NCBI GenBank assembly: GCA_022747635.1
Contig: JAKTNV010000004.1
Coordinates: 22,691,969-22,755,968, forward strand
Source: Hetaerina americana
Lineage: Eukaryota; Arthropoda; Insecta; Odonata; Calopterygidae
Reading direction: 5' to 3'
DNA length: 64,000 bases
The notes under the pieces: generated by a model
Told to the model about the DNA's origin: nothing
What the model saw: only the letters and a program-made list of their open reading frames with translations
The model's database searches: none
Position numbers and translations under genes: made by a program
Part shown: positions 24,870 through 36,900 of the stretch, piece after piece
How the letters are laid out: each line of letters begins with the position of its first letter
How positions within the stretch are numbered: the first letter of the stretch is position 1

Positions 24870-26250
24870 ATGTTTAACATGCTGATACAATATGGAATAA
24901 AAACCGAAGTTTTAGGGATATGATGAATGACCTGCGACACAAAAAATAAAGAGCGTAAACAAGAATGCAGATAAACCACTGAATAGCTGAAAGACAAAAT
25001 GTCACTTCAAAATTAGCCAAGGTCATTGACCACAAACTGTCGAGAAGAAAACGAAGATCCGTATCAGCATGACAATATCTAAAAAAAGAATATTTTAAAA
25101 TTACAATAAAAGAATCAATGATTGTACCAGAATTTGAAAAAAATGACATAAACAGAACAATTTTTCAATGAGTATTTGGGAGAACATAAGAACAAAAACT
25201 AATAAAGGTGAGGAAGGAAAGTGAAGGAATTATAAACTGCTCAGAAAACATGAATGAGAACTGATATAGATACTCAAAAACATATGGTAACCATGGAAAT
25301 ATTTCGCAGAACGGTAAACTTATACTGAGAAAAGGAAAACGAAATATAATGAAATAACTGATAAGGCAAATGATCATATAAGGAGGTGGAAGAGATATAG
25401 GAAATAAATGTCAAAAATCAAATGACATGATTCAAAGCAGCAGAAAGCCAGCCATAGAGACGAACAGGGCTTGGAGATATAGGGATAACTGAAAGAGAGC
25501 TGAGGGAAAGAAAGAAAGGCCACCATTAAGGAAATGTAATACCCTAGGAAAAAAACTGATAAATTTAAAGGACGAAAGAATTTAAGGCCAAATATACGTC
25601 CTTTTCAACAATTAAGGAATACGAAAAAGTGAGAAACTTCGTAAGTGGAGGACTTCGGGAAGAATCTAACCTTCAAGTTAAAAGACCAGAGAAGACGAAG
25701 ATGAAGAGATATGAGGAGAACTATACCGTTGCCTGGATGTCATAATAGTCCAAAATGCTAACAATAGCACTAAAAGTAGGAAAAAGGTGAAAACTTGAGA
25801 AAAAAAATTTAGGTCCAAAAAAAAAGTACATAGAAAGGCCATAGTGCCAAAGAATATTGGTGATAAAAAGTAAATATGACGTAAACCCGGTGTGTACTAC
25901 ATTGGTGGATATGGAGAAGGCGCATTTTTTAGTTTTACCCCTAACTTTTAATCTATCTGGTGCTGTGAAGTGGAAAATTAGCGAGTGGAGAATTTCAGCT
26001 ACCTCGGAAGCAGCACTTTGTCGTGGGAAAGGAGTAGAACGAACATAAAGACAAGGGGGAAAAGTTTAAAAAAAGCAATTCATAATGAGATACTACTAGG
26101 AAGGGCAAAAGGTATGAAGACAAGTGGTGGTACAAGACGCGATAACAAACGTATCAACTGTTGGTTAAACCATTGGAAATTAGAACCGAGTCAAAAGAGG
26201 AATCTAAAGTATGTCATTATAGGAAAGGAATGCTGGAGATGAAACATGCA
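24870..26250 (+). mobile_element. Non-LTR reverse transcriptase remnant, plus strand
   Basis: The clearest piece is at 25985-26080: MENFSYLGSSTLSWERSRTN, followed by IKTRGKSLKKAIHN. This matches the stretch just after the reverse transcriptase palm in many arthropod non-LTR elements (F-x-YLGS-x-(I/L)S-x-DG-R...DIKxRIxxAKKAF). Before it, in another frame, 25857 onward gives MVIKSKY, which fits the KTKxMxxSK motif. The purine-rich DNA back to about 24900 has the coding bias of such elements but only broken frames. The catalytic region is not recognisable. Confidence 0.55.
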
Positions 26251-26349
26251 AAATTATTATTATAGGTATTTTACCGTTTTAGTAGATTTTGTATGGAAAC
26301 TGCATGAACAATTATACTATAATACTAATCGTCCCACTCGTAACCAAAA

Positions 26350-26720
26350 ACATAACCCTAAATCAGGCACTTAACTCGGTATTTCGTCAATAACTCTCTT
26401 CCTCTCTTCATTCCGTTTAAAATCCCTTGTCTACTCCTTCCGCTTCCTCGCTTGCCCAACGTTCTCCCCTCTATCACGGTAACAACATCCCATTGCCAAG
26501 CAAAACGCTCTGAACCCATCTTTCCTGCCTCCATTGGATCTTCCAACAATCAACTCTCCTCCCCCACCATACCTAGCACTTCGTCGTAAGTTTTCTTCTC
26601 TGCCCATTTTACCTTTTCAATCGTTCTCCTCCCTCACATTTCAAAAGCCTCCTATCTACGCCTATCATCCTGCTTCATTGACCAGACATGCAATGTGGCC
26701 GATGAATAACACACAAGCGT
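26350..26720 (-). mobile_element. Non-LTR retrotransposon tail, minus strand
   Basis: On the minus strand, 26549 to 26358 gives an open frame with VVTVIEGRTLGKRGSGRSRQ, then GILNGMK, the family's conserved basic tail. Upstream on that strand (plus-strand 26570-26690) the bases match plus-strand 45425-45540 well, sharing cctagcacttt/tcgt, ctttt-caatc and atcatcctgcttca blocks. This shows the same element family in the same orientation. It lies directly downstream of, and opposed to, the plus-strand reverse transcriptase remnant. Confidence 0.65.
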
Positions 26721-27364
26721 AGTGGAAGAAAAGCTATTATTAGGAAAATAGTAAAGAAAATTTGAATAAAGGCAAAACACAAATGAAGATTCCATGAGGA
26801 ATACTGAAAAACGCGAGCGTCCACTTAATACAAACACGAATGGAGAATGCTTCATCAGAGGGTGACAGAGCTATTATTTGAAAGGGAAGAACGGAGACCT
26901 GCATAAAAACTATTTTTATATGGATAGACGAAGGAAGCATACAATAATGAAGACAACATAAACTGCTTTTGTGATGTAAAAATGACACTCCATCCTCCGT
27001 GGGATAATGTAATTTGGAAAATGTGATTGAATTTTCGGAGGTGACCTCTGACATAATGGAGGGTATGGTTTGATTGTGTAAATCAGAACACCCTTTCACA
27101 CCAAGACTGCAATAACATGATGGAACGAGATACTTAATTAACTTCATTCATGATTACCGGACACCAATCAATTCCTTGATTGAACCTATCGCTAAAGGTT
27201 AGAAAATAAGAAATCAGTCGACAATCTAAGCGAAGACGAATTGTATGAAACGTTCAGTGGTAAATGATAGACATATTTCACACGAATGATATACTATTTA
27301 ATTTTAGGTTATAAAATTTAATTCGCTTTCCACGAATAAAATATTCGTTCTCTTATCACTGCAA

Positions 27365-27393
27365 TTCAAACACGAAATCCCGCCAAACGGCGA
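27365..27393 (-). mobile_element. Inverted 29-bp fragment of SINE-A 3' end
   Basis: These 29 bases are a perfect reverse complement of 61960-61988, the 3' segment of the SINE-A copy at 61.8 kb (core cgccgtttggcgggatttcg). It sits two bases away from the truncated start of a plus-strand SINE-A, so the join is a chimera of two pieces of the same family in opposite orientation. Confidence 0.85.
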
Positions 27394-27394
27394 C

Positions 27395-27528
27395 AAATCC
27401 CGGTCTAGGAAATATTTTTACACTCGTGATCTGCCTGATTCCGCCTTCCCCACCTTTCCTGTGTTGGTCATTTATTTTTGTCCCTATCCCTTTTCCCTAT
27501 ATCTATTTCTATCTAAATTAGTATACAC

Positions 27529-27531
<3 letters not shown>
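27395..27531 (+). mobile_element. TA-tailed SINE-A, plus-strand copy
   Basis: Starts within the B-box region (aatcccggtctaggaaatat). It continues through the family body (gattccgccttccccacc, cctgtgttggtcattta, tccctatcccttttccctat) and ends in (TA)n from about 27532. The tRNA-like 5' half is absent. Confidence 0.85.
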
Positions 27532-27561
<30 letters not shown>

Positions 27562-27597
27562 AATATATATACATATATATACATATATATATATACA

Positions 27598-27676
<79 letters not shown>
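27532..27676. repeat. (TA)n tract shared by two convergent SINE-A copies
   Basis: TA dinucleotide array with a few C and AA interruptions. A plus-strand SINE-A runs into it from the left and a minus-strand SINE-A from the right, so the two elements are tail-to-tail across one TA tract. Confidence 0.95.
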
Positions 27677-27679
<3 letters not shown>

Positions 27680-27849
27680 TTCGCATGGATATAGATATAA
27701 GGAAAATGGATGGAAACACACATAAAAAACGAACACAGGAATGGTGGGAAAGGTGGAATCGAGCAGATCACCAGCCTAAAAAAGTGGCCCTGACCGAGAC
27801 CGAGAGATATTCGAATTGACGGGCGGATGCTCTAACCATTGAGTTAGGA
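27677..27849 (-). mobile_element. TA-tailed SINE-A, minus-strand copy with tRNA-like head
   Basis: Read on the minus strand from 27849: an A-box-like taactcaatggttagagc, then catccgcccg, a degraded B-box zone, and the body (gctcgattccacctttccc, tcctgtgttcgttttttatg, ccttatatctatatcc) down to the TA tract. The head matches the 61.5-kb copy (ctcaagtggttaagagcatc). It is therefore close to full length. Confidence 0.85.
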
Positions 27850-28002
27850 TTTACATTGCTTTACTCGGTCCAAAGTGTTACAGTTTTTGTGCTCGCAATA
27901 TGCGTACTGCCAGTTCACAGATTATGTGTGCATCATGTTTTTCCTTAATATACGTATATTTAAAAAAATACATTAATCCATTATAAATATGTATACATAT
28001 AA

Positions 28003-28057
28003 ATCACTAAACCGACCTTCGGGTTGATTACTGTGGTTATGGTTTGGTTTTTTAAAT
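28003..28057 (+). mobile_element. SINE-B 3' end, plus strand
   Basis: The segment accttcgggttgattactgt followed by ggttatgg is the 3' end of a second repeat family, also present on the minus strand at 28302-28345 and 39.5 kb. It runs through taaataaataaa into the TA tract at 28058. Confidence 0.7.
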
Positions 28058-28198
<141 letters not shown>

Positions 28199-28205
<7 letters not shown>

Positions 28206-28295
28206 AATATATAAAAACATAGATGTATATTTTTAGACCATAGAGACCCAAAGAAAGGACACTCACAATATAGTATGTTATTTCACGTTTTGACC
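28199..28295 (-). mobile_element. TA-ended repeat module C, copy 1
   Basis: About 95 bp closely matching 62092-62182: tacacaaatatataaaaaca, gatgta-atttttag, agacccaaagaaaggacact cacaat (second copy agacac), then ttattt-acgttt-gac. On the minus strand it reads towards the TA tract, so I interpret it as the 3' end of another TA-tailed short element. Confidence 0.75.
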
Positions 28296-28301
28296 ATAAA
28301 A

Positions 28302-28459
28302 CATAAGCACAGTAATCAACCCGAAGGTTGGTTTAGCAGGTGATGGTGGAGTTCACCTAGTACTAAGCCCGACGGCGTGTGAAATTCACACATCAGGGTA
28401 GGGGGGCCAGTTCCTTTCCCTGTGCTGGTTATGGTTTCCCAGGAAGATCTGGCACCCAA

Positions 28460-28460
<1 letters not shown>
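28302..28460 (-). mobile_element. SINE-B copy, minus strand
   Basis: The block agtaatcaacccgaaggttg, then gtggagttcacctagta, a variable middle and ccaggaagatctggcaccca plus aaaaatcacata matches 39510-39695 in order. Its first 44 bp are the reverse complement of 28003-28041, forming an inverted repeat around the TA tract. The family's tRNA relationship is uncertain in this copy. Confidence 0.75.
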
Positions 28461-28884
<424 letters not shown>

Positions 28885-31645
28885 ACGATTTGAACTCAAT
28901 TGCTTCAATCCGCAGAAGAATGTGGTTGTGCCACCAGAATATAGTGTCTTTTTTATATTTTAACTGGTAACTGCAAAATATCATCAAATTCATTCCTCGT
29001 TTGCCACAAACCTTTGCCTTTCCCTACAAAACACCGTTGATATCTTACCAGAGATTGAAGGTAAAATCTATCCTTGATGAACCATGTCAAAAATGTTAGA
29101 TATCATCAAGGGTTTTCGCCGCGTCAGGGGGTGGACTGGCAGGAGCACGGAAAACTCCTTTTCCCCTCGTTCCTCGGTTACACAAACCTCGCTCAGGGAT
29201 GAGTCACGTTCTCGTTTCGACTACCTCTCCTGTCATTTCATGATTCCGCCCATTCCTTCGAACTCGCCATAACATACTCCACACATCGCCTGTCTTCCGC
29301 TGCGAATTACCCAGAGCTAACATGAATTTCAACTTCACTATTTGACTTTGAGTGGAGAGACACAAGTCCGCCCACAGACTTGCATACTCGTATGAGGCTC
29401 GCCGACTTGCACGCAACGTCCCAAGGTCTGCGAAGGCATGAACGTATAATGTGTCGTTTTTTCAGGTTTCATGAAGGACCAAAAGAAAATATGTTAACTT
29501 TCAAGTTACTGACACTTAATTAATTTGCATTTAAACTTAATAATATAGTTCACATATAATCACTAAAAGAAAAGTTTAAATTCCGATTCAAAGATCGATT
29601 ATCGCTGACTGCAGGGTTGAGAAATAATAGCCATTAAGGATTATCTGTGACCGGTATTATATTATTACAAAATTCCCTTTTCGACTACTTCATAAAAGGA
29701 AATGAGACATATATGTCGTCTACAAGCAACAACGAAGCATGAACACTCTAAATAACGGCGGAGAAGAAATTTCCTGAATTATCATAGGTCAAAATATTCA
29801 CAACGAGATTTAAGCGCTAAAATTCCGCAAAGAGCAAAGACATAATTGTGCATAAAATATGTATTTTTTTACCTGAGAATATGCTAGGTGATGGCAGAGG
29901 CTGATTTTACTATGGCTAGAAATACGTTGCACTGAACATAATTTCACCACAAGATATTCAAAACTGAAATTGAATCCGTAACGGTAGTCCAGCAAATTGA
30001 CTCACTAAATGTTCAAGACTAATGTTGGTCATTAGAGTATGAATTAAAGTTAAATCCGACCCACAATAGGCGTTGGCAGGACGGGTGAGGATAGAACTCG
30101 CCTTGTGCTAATCGCTTTAGGCGTGTTAAAGTCGCAGGTCAAGGTAGTTGTAGTCATTCGTTTTAGAGATCTTGCCTGTGGTTTCCATGGAAAATGCTTT
30201 TTCAAAATATGAAGATGCAGTATGTTTTTAAAAATAACTGCAGATAACGCAAAAATTGACCTGGGAACTGTAGCAGATAGCTCTGCACAATAAGTTTCAG
30301 CACCTTCTCGTTGAGCAGAAATCAGTACTCTGCACCGTGGGTGTTTTAAATATTTTGGATGAACTTAGAAAATGTTGTTACATCTGTCACCTCTGCACCA
30401 ATTTCATAGCATAGAAACATCTGTCATTAGATATTATATTCAATTAAGAGAACCAATTTAAAAAGTTTTACAACTAATCATTTTATGTTTAAGGTTAATA
30501 TTGATATCAAACTTTCCCTAAGAACATATGGAGCCCATGGAACCCATATACTGCTGAAACGGGCGATAGCATCTTCGGGATTTTGAAGCTAGATATGACC
30601 CCAAAAAAAATTGGAAAACACTAATTTACTCACTCATTTACTCTTGTTTCTATTTTGTTTATGGCTCTTTCAATTCATTTTAGGTGAAAATTATGCTTGG
30701 AACTGTTAATTAAAAGTGGAGCGCCTACAATCAACATCAAAAATATATTGAAGTCATCTTTAGGATTCTTTGCATGTTTGAGTAGTAGTAAGAGTAGTTT
30801 TTATGGGAGACAAAAGACAGCTCAGGTCATTTGTGCCATTAGGAATAGGCAGGATGAAGGGTGGAGAAAAAATCCTAATTTTTATTACTTCCTCTAAGGA
30901 ATACAGTTACTTTCAGGCAGTAATAACCAATTTTCGTTCAAAACGCATTTATGACATTTTCAAATACAAACACATTGATTCAATTCTCCTAACAAGTATT
31001 TTATGCATGAGATAACCTTTTTTTTGGTAACTTAAAACTCAGAGAAGTTGAGTGTACATGCTTTTAAAGCCAAACAAACATAGAAAAAAATCAAAACCAC
31101 CCACGTCTCAAGTAGAAAAAATTATAGCTACGCGGAAATGGACATTTGACCTCTACTGCATGGAATTTTCCACATCGAGGCGATAAATTTGTTAATTCAC
31201 TTGAAATACTCCACGTTTTGTTGAGTATAAAACACGGCATTCTTTTCTTCATATAGTTTTAGACAAAAAATAAACGATCAGTATTGAACTCCTGAGACAA
31301 TTCCCAGGCATTTATCATCTGCTGAGGACAATGCACTCAGGATATGACGCCGCTCTTATCGGATTCATCATCAGCGAGGGTAATAAATTTGACCATCAAG
31401 ATTTATACACTCAGCAGAAGACTTTAAACGCTCATTTCATCAGAGCTTCCAGAGGAATTTGCCGCAAGAAATTACGAGTGGGTCTGTAGGCCTTTCAAGT
31501 TTTAATGAGATTTCTAAAGCCAAGTCAGAATACTTTAAATGAACATTGGTTCCTCAATTGTATATATTCATAAAGAATGAGTTCATATCAGCTTGACTAT
31601 TTTGCCAGAAAATTATGTAAATAAATACATAAATATAAGAAAATA

Positions 31646-31677
31646 ATGTCGTAAATGTAATTTTACATTCACGACAT
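31646..31677. repeat. Short hairpin, 16-bp arms
   Basis: atgtcgtaaatgtaat pairs with ttacattcacgacat across a minimal loop, with one mismatched pair. There is no T run or neighbouring gene to suggest a function. Confidence 0.7.
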
Positions 31678-34277
31678 CATGATGACAAGAGTAAGTAAAC
31701 ATTCTAACTCGACTGTTTCTACTTTTGTGAAATTTAAATGAAGATAGGAGGTAGGTCTTCATTGGCTGAACACCGGGACAGTTCTTCTGCAACACCACTG
31801 TGAAAGTATAATTATAAATTACATGCACCATTGAACCAATTTTTCATGCTATCAATGTTCCCCTTAGGAAATAATACATTGAGGACCGTTTGAAAATAAC
31901 TTGTTTCAAAAATTTCGATCTTTACATTGAGGTCCAATCTCCACATATAGGCTACGTAGAGTAATCAGATAAAATGCCGACGCACATATCATTGATCAAA
32001 GAATAGCAAAGAAATGGAGGGTAGAATTTCAATTCGTTTTTGTAAGAATAGAATTTATATACAATATATTATAATATTCACATTTTTGGGATCAACTTAG
32101 CGGAATTTCTACATGGTTTTAATAAAATAAAAAATGTTAACGATTTAAAACTATACCTATTTTCTTGCACCACCCTAGTTAAAAAAATGATGACACAATA
32201 CTTCGATAAAAACCAGATGGAGTTAAAAGGCAGGTACTTGTGGAATTCAAAATGCTTAACTAAGCATCTTCGATCTTCTGAATTCACATTACATTATATT
32301 ACATCCGCACAGCACCTATAATGGTAGAAAGCGTAGTGCTCAATATTATGCATGGATGACCCTGTCAGATATTGAAAAGTACAAGAAAGCTTCTAAAGAC
32401 TTCCAATCAGTCAGTATAGCACAGGCAAAACAAAGCCAAAGGAGTGTGGCCAATCATTCATTGACTTAAAACCCCAAACGAGTGCGATTCTTATTCATGT
32501 GGGGAACTGTTGCGGACGCCATTTGTCCTTGGCCGTCATTCCACATATTGGACAATGAACAAGCGTCAACAACACCACTTTAGACAAAATTTTATTTGCT
32601 CAAATATTTGTGTATTTTAAGTATTCCAGAGATGACGGCGAAGATAAAGCTACACATAAATGGACTAGAATACAATGGTGCCCATTCTTTGGGCTACAAT
32701 ATAAAGATACGCCTCGAAAAAGATACTGGAATGAATTATAACGACAGGAGAGAAAGAAGCGCTCTGTAGGAAGTAGGTGGTAATAATGGATATAATGAAA
32801 GTGGGGAGCAAGAAAAATTATTGTAAGAAATTGTGCTACTCATTTCCTTTCAAAACCTAATATATAACTTGAGGATTCACGGAGGAAGGATTAGCACGCT
32901 GATATTTGCGAACAAAATAACAATGCTTGTAGAGAGAAAATAGTCTTGAAAGCTCAGACCAATCCTTATATAAGCCCAAAATATCTTCCATAGTGACATA
33001 GTTTTAACTAAAGTTCATGCCGTGGCCAATTATGATTCATGAGTATTATGCATGTGTACATGTATACTACTGTCTTTTTGTGTCACACTGATAACTTTTA
33101 TCTTCTGTTTTCGGTCAAATACACTTCGACTGAAGGTATCCACTAGGAAGAATTACCTGCGTAGAAATCTAACGTCTAGAAATGCGTTAGCCATTATAAA
33201 ATAAATAAATTTGTATTTGAATACCGATCTTTGAATGCATTAGTTTCAAACTAAATTCATCAAATTATTGTCATTTATTCGTGGCACAGTATATTTTTAT
33301 GCCAATACAGTTCGGAAATGAAAAGCTAAATAAATCTCCACCAAAATATAAACGACATTCGCACAAATTTATTGAAAATATTCTTTAACCCATGGTAATT
33401 TTTGCATTGAAACGCATCCCTCCTCTCAACAGTTTCTAGTTTCCGAGCATTTCAGGAAGAAAAATAATCCCCTCGAGCCTGCTCCTGGTAAAACTTTTCT
33501 TCAAAAGAAAAATTTTCCAAACTTCTGACCTGAATTCATGAGAAGATGTGAGTCACTTAAGTGTTCTAAAGGGCGTAAATGCATGGCATACATTTTAGTC
33601 CTCTGTTACAGCACCTTCACCAACCAATCCCGTTCAACCATGAATGCCGAACTTCTTTCGCAAAAGGTTCCTTTACACTCCTTTTCACTCAACGCTTCGC
33701 CCCTTCTTCCACACCACCCCATTCCTTCTCCTTCCTAGACACTCCTTCGAGAGTAGGATTGTTCGAATTTGCGTGGCAGATACTCACTACACCGTTTAGA
33801 CACTTAAGATTTGCAACGTTACGTGCCGAATGCGATGCAAACCTCATGCAATCGATTCAATTTTAATTTTTAATAATCCGCTTTAAGGATAACCTAAAGC
33901 ATATTCGTCACTGTCGCGTGCAGATATCCTTCTTTAGGGCAGACAGAGGTCTAAACAGTAGGTATTCGGTGGCTGCTTCCATTTTGATAGAACCAATGAC
34001 TTTGTGATATCCTTTTCATGGATTCAAAGAATCATGTCAATTTAATCTCCACATCAGTGGAGACTAAATAGTATTCGACGGTCACAATGAAAGAAAACAT
34101 TCAGTGGGAATCAAAGGGTTAATAAGGGAATAAAATAATGGAAATCTGTGAAATGAGAAGTGATAGGAAGACTATGAGAGTATAAAATGGCTTAGAGGCT
34201 GCTGAAAGCAAATTCTTGGTCAGAGGTCGCGTGAAGACATATCAAAAAATTGATGTCATGGGACTCATGTTTGAGTT

Positions 34278-34329
34278 GCGCTAAGTTGAAAATTCCAGAG
34301 CTCCAGAGCGCTAAGTTGAAAATTCCAGA
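34278..34329 (+). repeat. 22-bp tandem duplication, period 30
   Basis: 34278-34299 and 34308-34329 are identical (gcgctaagttgaaaattcca plus ga), separated by gctccaga. Seemingly a recent local duplication. Confidence 0.95.
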
Positions 34330-34539
34330 CAACGTCAGTGAATATGTACGTCTCTATAATCAAAAGTTGAACAAAATCATCTAATGCAAGCTAATTATGA
34401 GGAGGGAACGCATCACCGGTCTTATTTAGAGGCGCGATATCCAGGTAAAGACAGATGGAAAGGGACGTCCGATAGATGACATGTGAACTGATAGAACTAC
34501 CGAGGACTTTAAATGAGATTCTCGTCTACAAGCTATCAG

Positions 34540-34850
34540 CCCGAGGATTAATTTACAGCAGCTCTCCGAACTATCATCCTGTTCTCTGACAACCTCTCCA
34601 TTCTTTCATTGCTCCCTGCACCTAAACTTTCCACTGCCTACTTGCCGCAGTCCAAACTAGGGCTTTCTCAGTGAATTTTCCCCTCCGTATTTCCATCAAT
34701 AATGATCTTCAGTAAACTGTCATGCCTCAGCATATGTCCAACCAATTCCCCTCTTCCTCATGAAGCTATTCTCTCTTTTATCTCCATATCCATTTTATTT
34801 TCAGTATTTTTCTGTTTCTGCTCGAATGATATAAATGATAAAAATAATCA
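34540..34850 (-). mobile_element. Non-LTR retrotransposon tail, minus strand
   Basis: On the minus strand, plus-strand 34690-34750 translates to LVGHMLRHDSLLKIIIDGNT followed by EGKIH. This matches the motif (W)xGHxLRHDGLLKxIIEGxxEGKR of arthropod non-LTR reverse transcriptase tails. Further along (about 34640-34555) come NERMERLSENRMIVRRAAVN and, after a stop, SSG, fitting the terminal MKRLAENRxxWRxAxNQSSD. It is a different sub-lineage from the MLKTVIEGRMLGKR copies. Frameshifts and stops make it inactive. Confidence 0.65.
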
Positions 34851-35328
34851 TGGATTTGGAAGAGATGAAATTCGTAGAAATTACTGAAGAGAAAAAAATC
34901 ACCGAATTTAAATGTTTATTACTTGTATTATTTTCTGATCCGTGCAAAATATCTTCATTCTTCTAATCTCCAAGTGTCTCAAACGAGAAGTTCTTATTTA
35001 CATCTTCAATTTTTCTTTCTCTCAATTTCGCAGTGTTTTCAAACAAACAGATATGTTGGCATTAAGATAGGCCGTCTGACTATCGACCCCCTTGTTCCGT
35101 CATTTTATTGCATTTTGCGATTCAGATATATTTCTTTCATCTGATGTAGTGGTACTCTGACCAATAGCACTAGCATTTAACCACGTGACACCTCCAGAGT
35201 AAATAGTAACACGAAAATAATAAGAGAAAAAAATATGATTATAAAAGATAACTATAAAAGAAGTATCATACTCTGGTTTTGTGCTGTTGGGAGAAGTCGT
35301 TACAACTGGATCATCATTCATAAATATT

Positions 35329-35351
35329 ATCTTCAGGTGTCACCTGAAGAT
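35329..35351. repeat. Perfect 23-bp palindrome
   Basis: atcttcaggtg-t-cacctgaagat: 11-bp arms around one base. Contains CAGGTG/CACCTG E-box words. It could be a binding site or chance. Confidence 0.8.
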
Positions 35352-36059
35352 TATATAGTATATCGAAACCGATCGTGTAATAAATCGATATCTAGTGGAA
35401 AAGAGTTATCATGGGCTCATTATTATGAAATAGTAATCATAAATTTAATATCTTCTTTGGCTCTGAAATATTGAATTACTGAAGAAAATAACCATAAATG
35501 AATCAGAGGGAAAACTTAACTCGAGAACCGTGCAGATGCGTGATATATGTCATTTTGTGGCATGCAAAACATATTTACCTCTAAGATGTCAATTAACTTT
35601 AAAATATTGTCTCGAAGCATAAAAGTCATCATTTTTATCCAATTGAAGACCAATAAATTGGTTACCAAAAGAACATAACTAATCAGTAGTCTTCGAACTT
35701 ATTTTCATTGGTACCCATTCTCCAACAGTTAAAAATCATTGCCCTCATTCTCCATGTCATTTGACTTAAAAGTTTATTCTTATATAAATGAGCAGGATTG
35801 TAAGAACCTTCAACTAGTTTGCATATTTTTTGAATGATTAGGGAAGGTAATGTGCAACGGACCGATTTGCCAAAGCTGTATTTTTTTCAGGATTACCAAT
35901 ATTAAAAAAGAAAATTATATTAGGTTTAAGAATCCAAATTGTTCTATGCATATCATTTGGTAATAACAAACTTTCATTTCCTTAGATTTTTTAATATGTG
36001 TGCATAATCCATTAAACAAATAAGGTAATATACCTATTTTAAATGAATATTTTGAGCGA

Positions 36060-36900
36060 CCAATTTCGGCAACTTATTTATAAGTACTTTGGAAACTTCC
36101 TAATTCTTTCCTCATTTTTTCGCAACTTCCGCCTGCTTTGACTTATATTCTTGTCCTTCAGCCATAGTTTTCCCAACGGTCTATCTTATATGACGGCCTT
36201 CAACATAGTTTTACCTTCTGCATCTTCTGCCCAATTCTAGTTTCTCCCAGTGTCTTTTTCTTTTTGCCAATCTCCATGTTTGTGTTTCTCTCTATATAAT
36301 TTGATTTCTTATTCTTCGCCGTATCCACATTTGAAAATCCTCATGTTTACGATCATCCTCTTCCCTAAAATACCAGTTATCATACCTATACAGTAATATA
36401 CTCCATATTTAAGTATTTACCAATCATTTCTACGTATCTTTACTCAGTTTTCACGCCATCAATTCTGTCCTTTGCCGATTATGCCTCCGAAATGCCTATT
36501 ATTTTACACAATTTTTCTCCTTTCGTCCCTCCTTCCCTCTAAATAACTAACCAAATGCTTAAACTGCTTAACCTGCTAATTTTATTCCCTCGAATTTTTA
36601 AGATTACTCCTTACATCATGAGAACCTCATTACATTTTGTGGTCAGTTTTCATCTCACACCTCTCACATTGTCCCCGCAAAACATGCAAGACATAATAAT
36701 TTCAGCAAACATTTCCTCATTAATGAATCTACTGATTTTTGATTCAGTTTTTCTTGAAAAACTTAGATTTTTACAGGTAGAAATAAATGGACAACTTTCT
36801 CAGCGCCTTGATCCAACGAAAAAAAACCATCTCCACATTTCACACACCATTTCATAAATTTTCACATAAAATTGTACAAAATGTTCATAAAATACATAAA
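36060..36900 (-). mobile_element. Possible non-LTR retrotransposon tail, minus strand
   Basis: The plus strand is pyrimidine-rich. On the minus strand, plus-strand 36160-36220 gives GKTMLKAVI, a stop, then DRPLGK, aligning with GDGMLKTVIEGRMLGK. Upstream a frame with KRKRHWEKLELGRR resembles the RKRxWxGHxLRG segment. The rest is too decayed to read. It is probably an old copy of the same family. Confidence 0.4.

Noticed and set aside
30060..30140. Possible minus-strand tRNA-like SINE head
   Set aside because: The B-box resemblance (gttctatcctc) is weak and there is no A box at the correct spacing nor a matching body.
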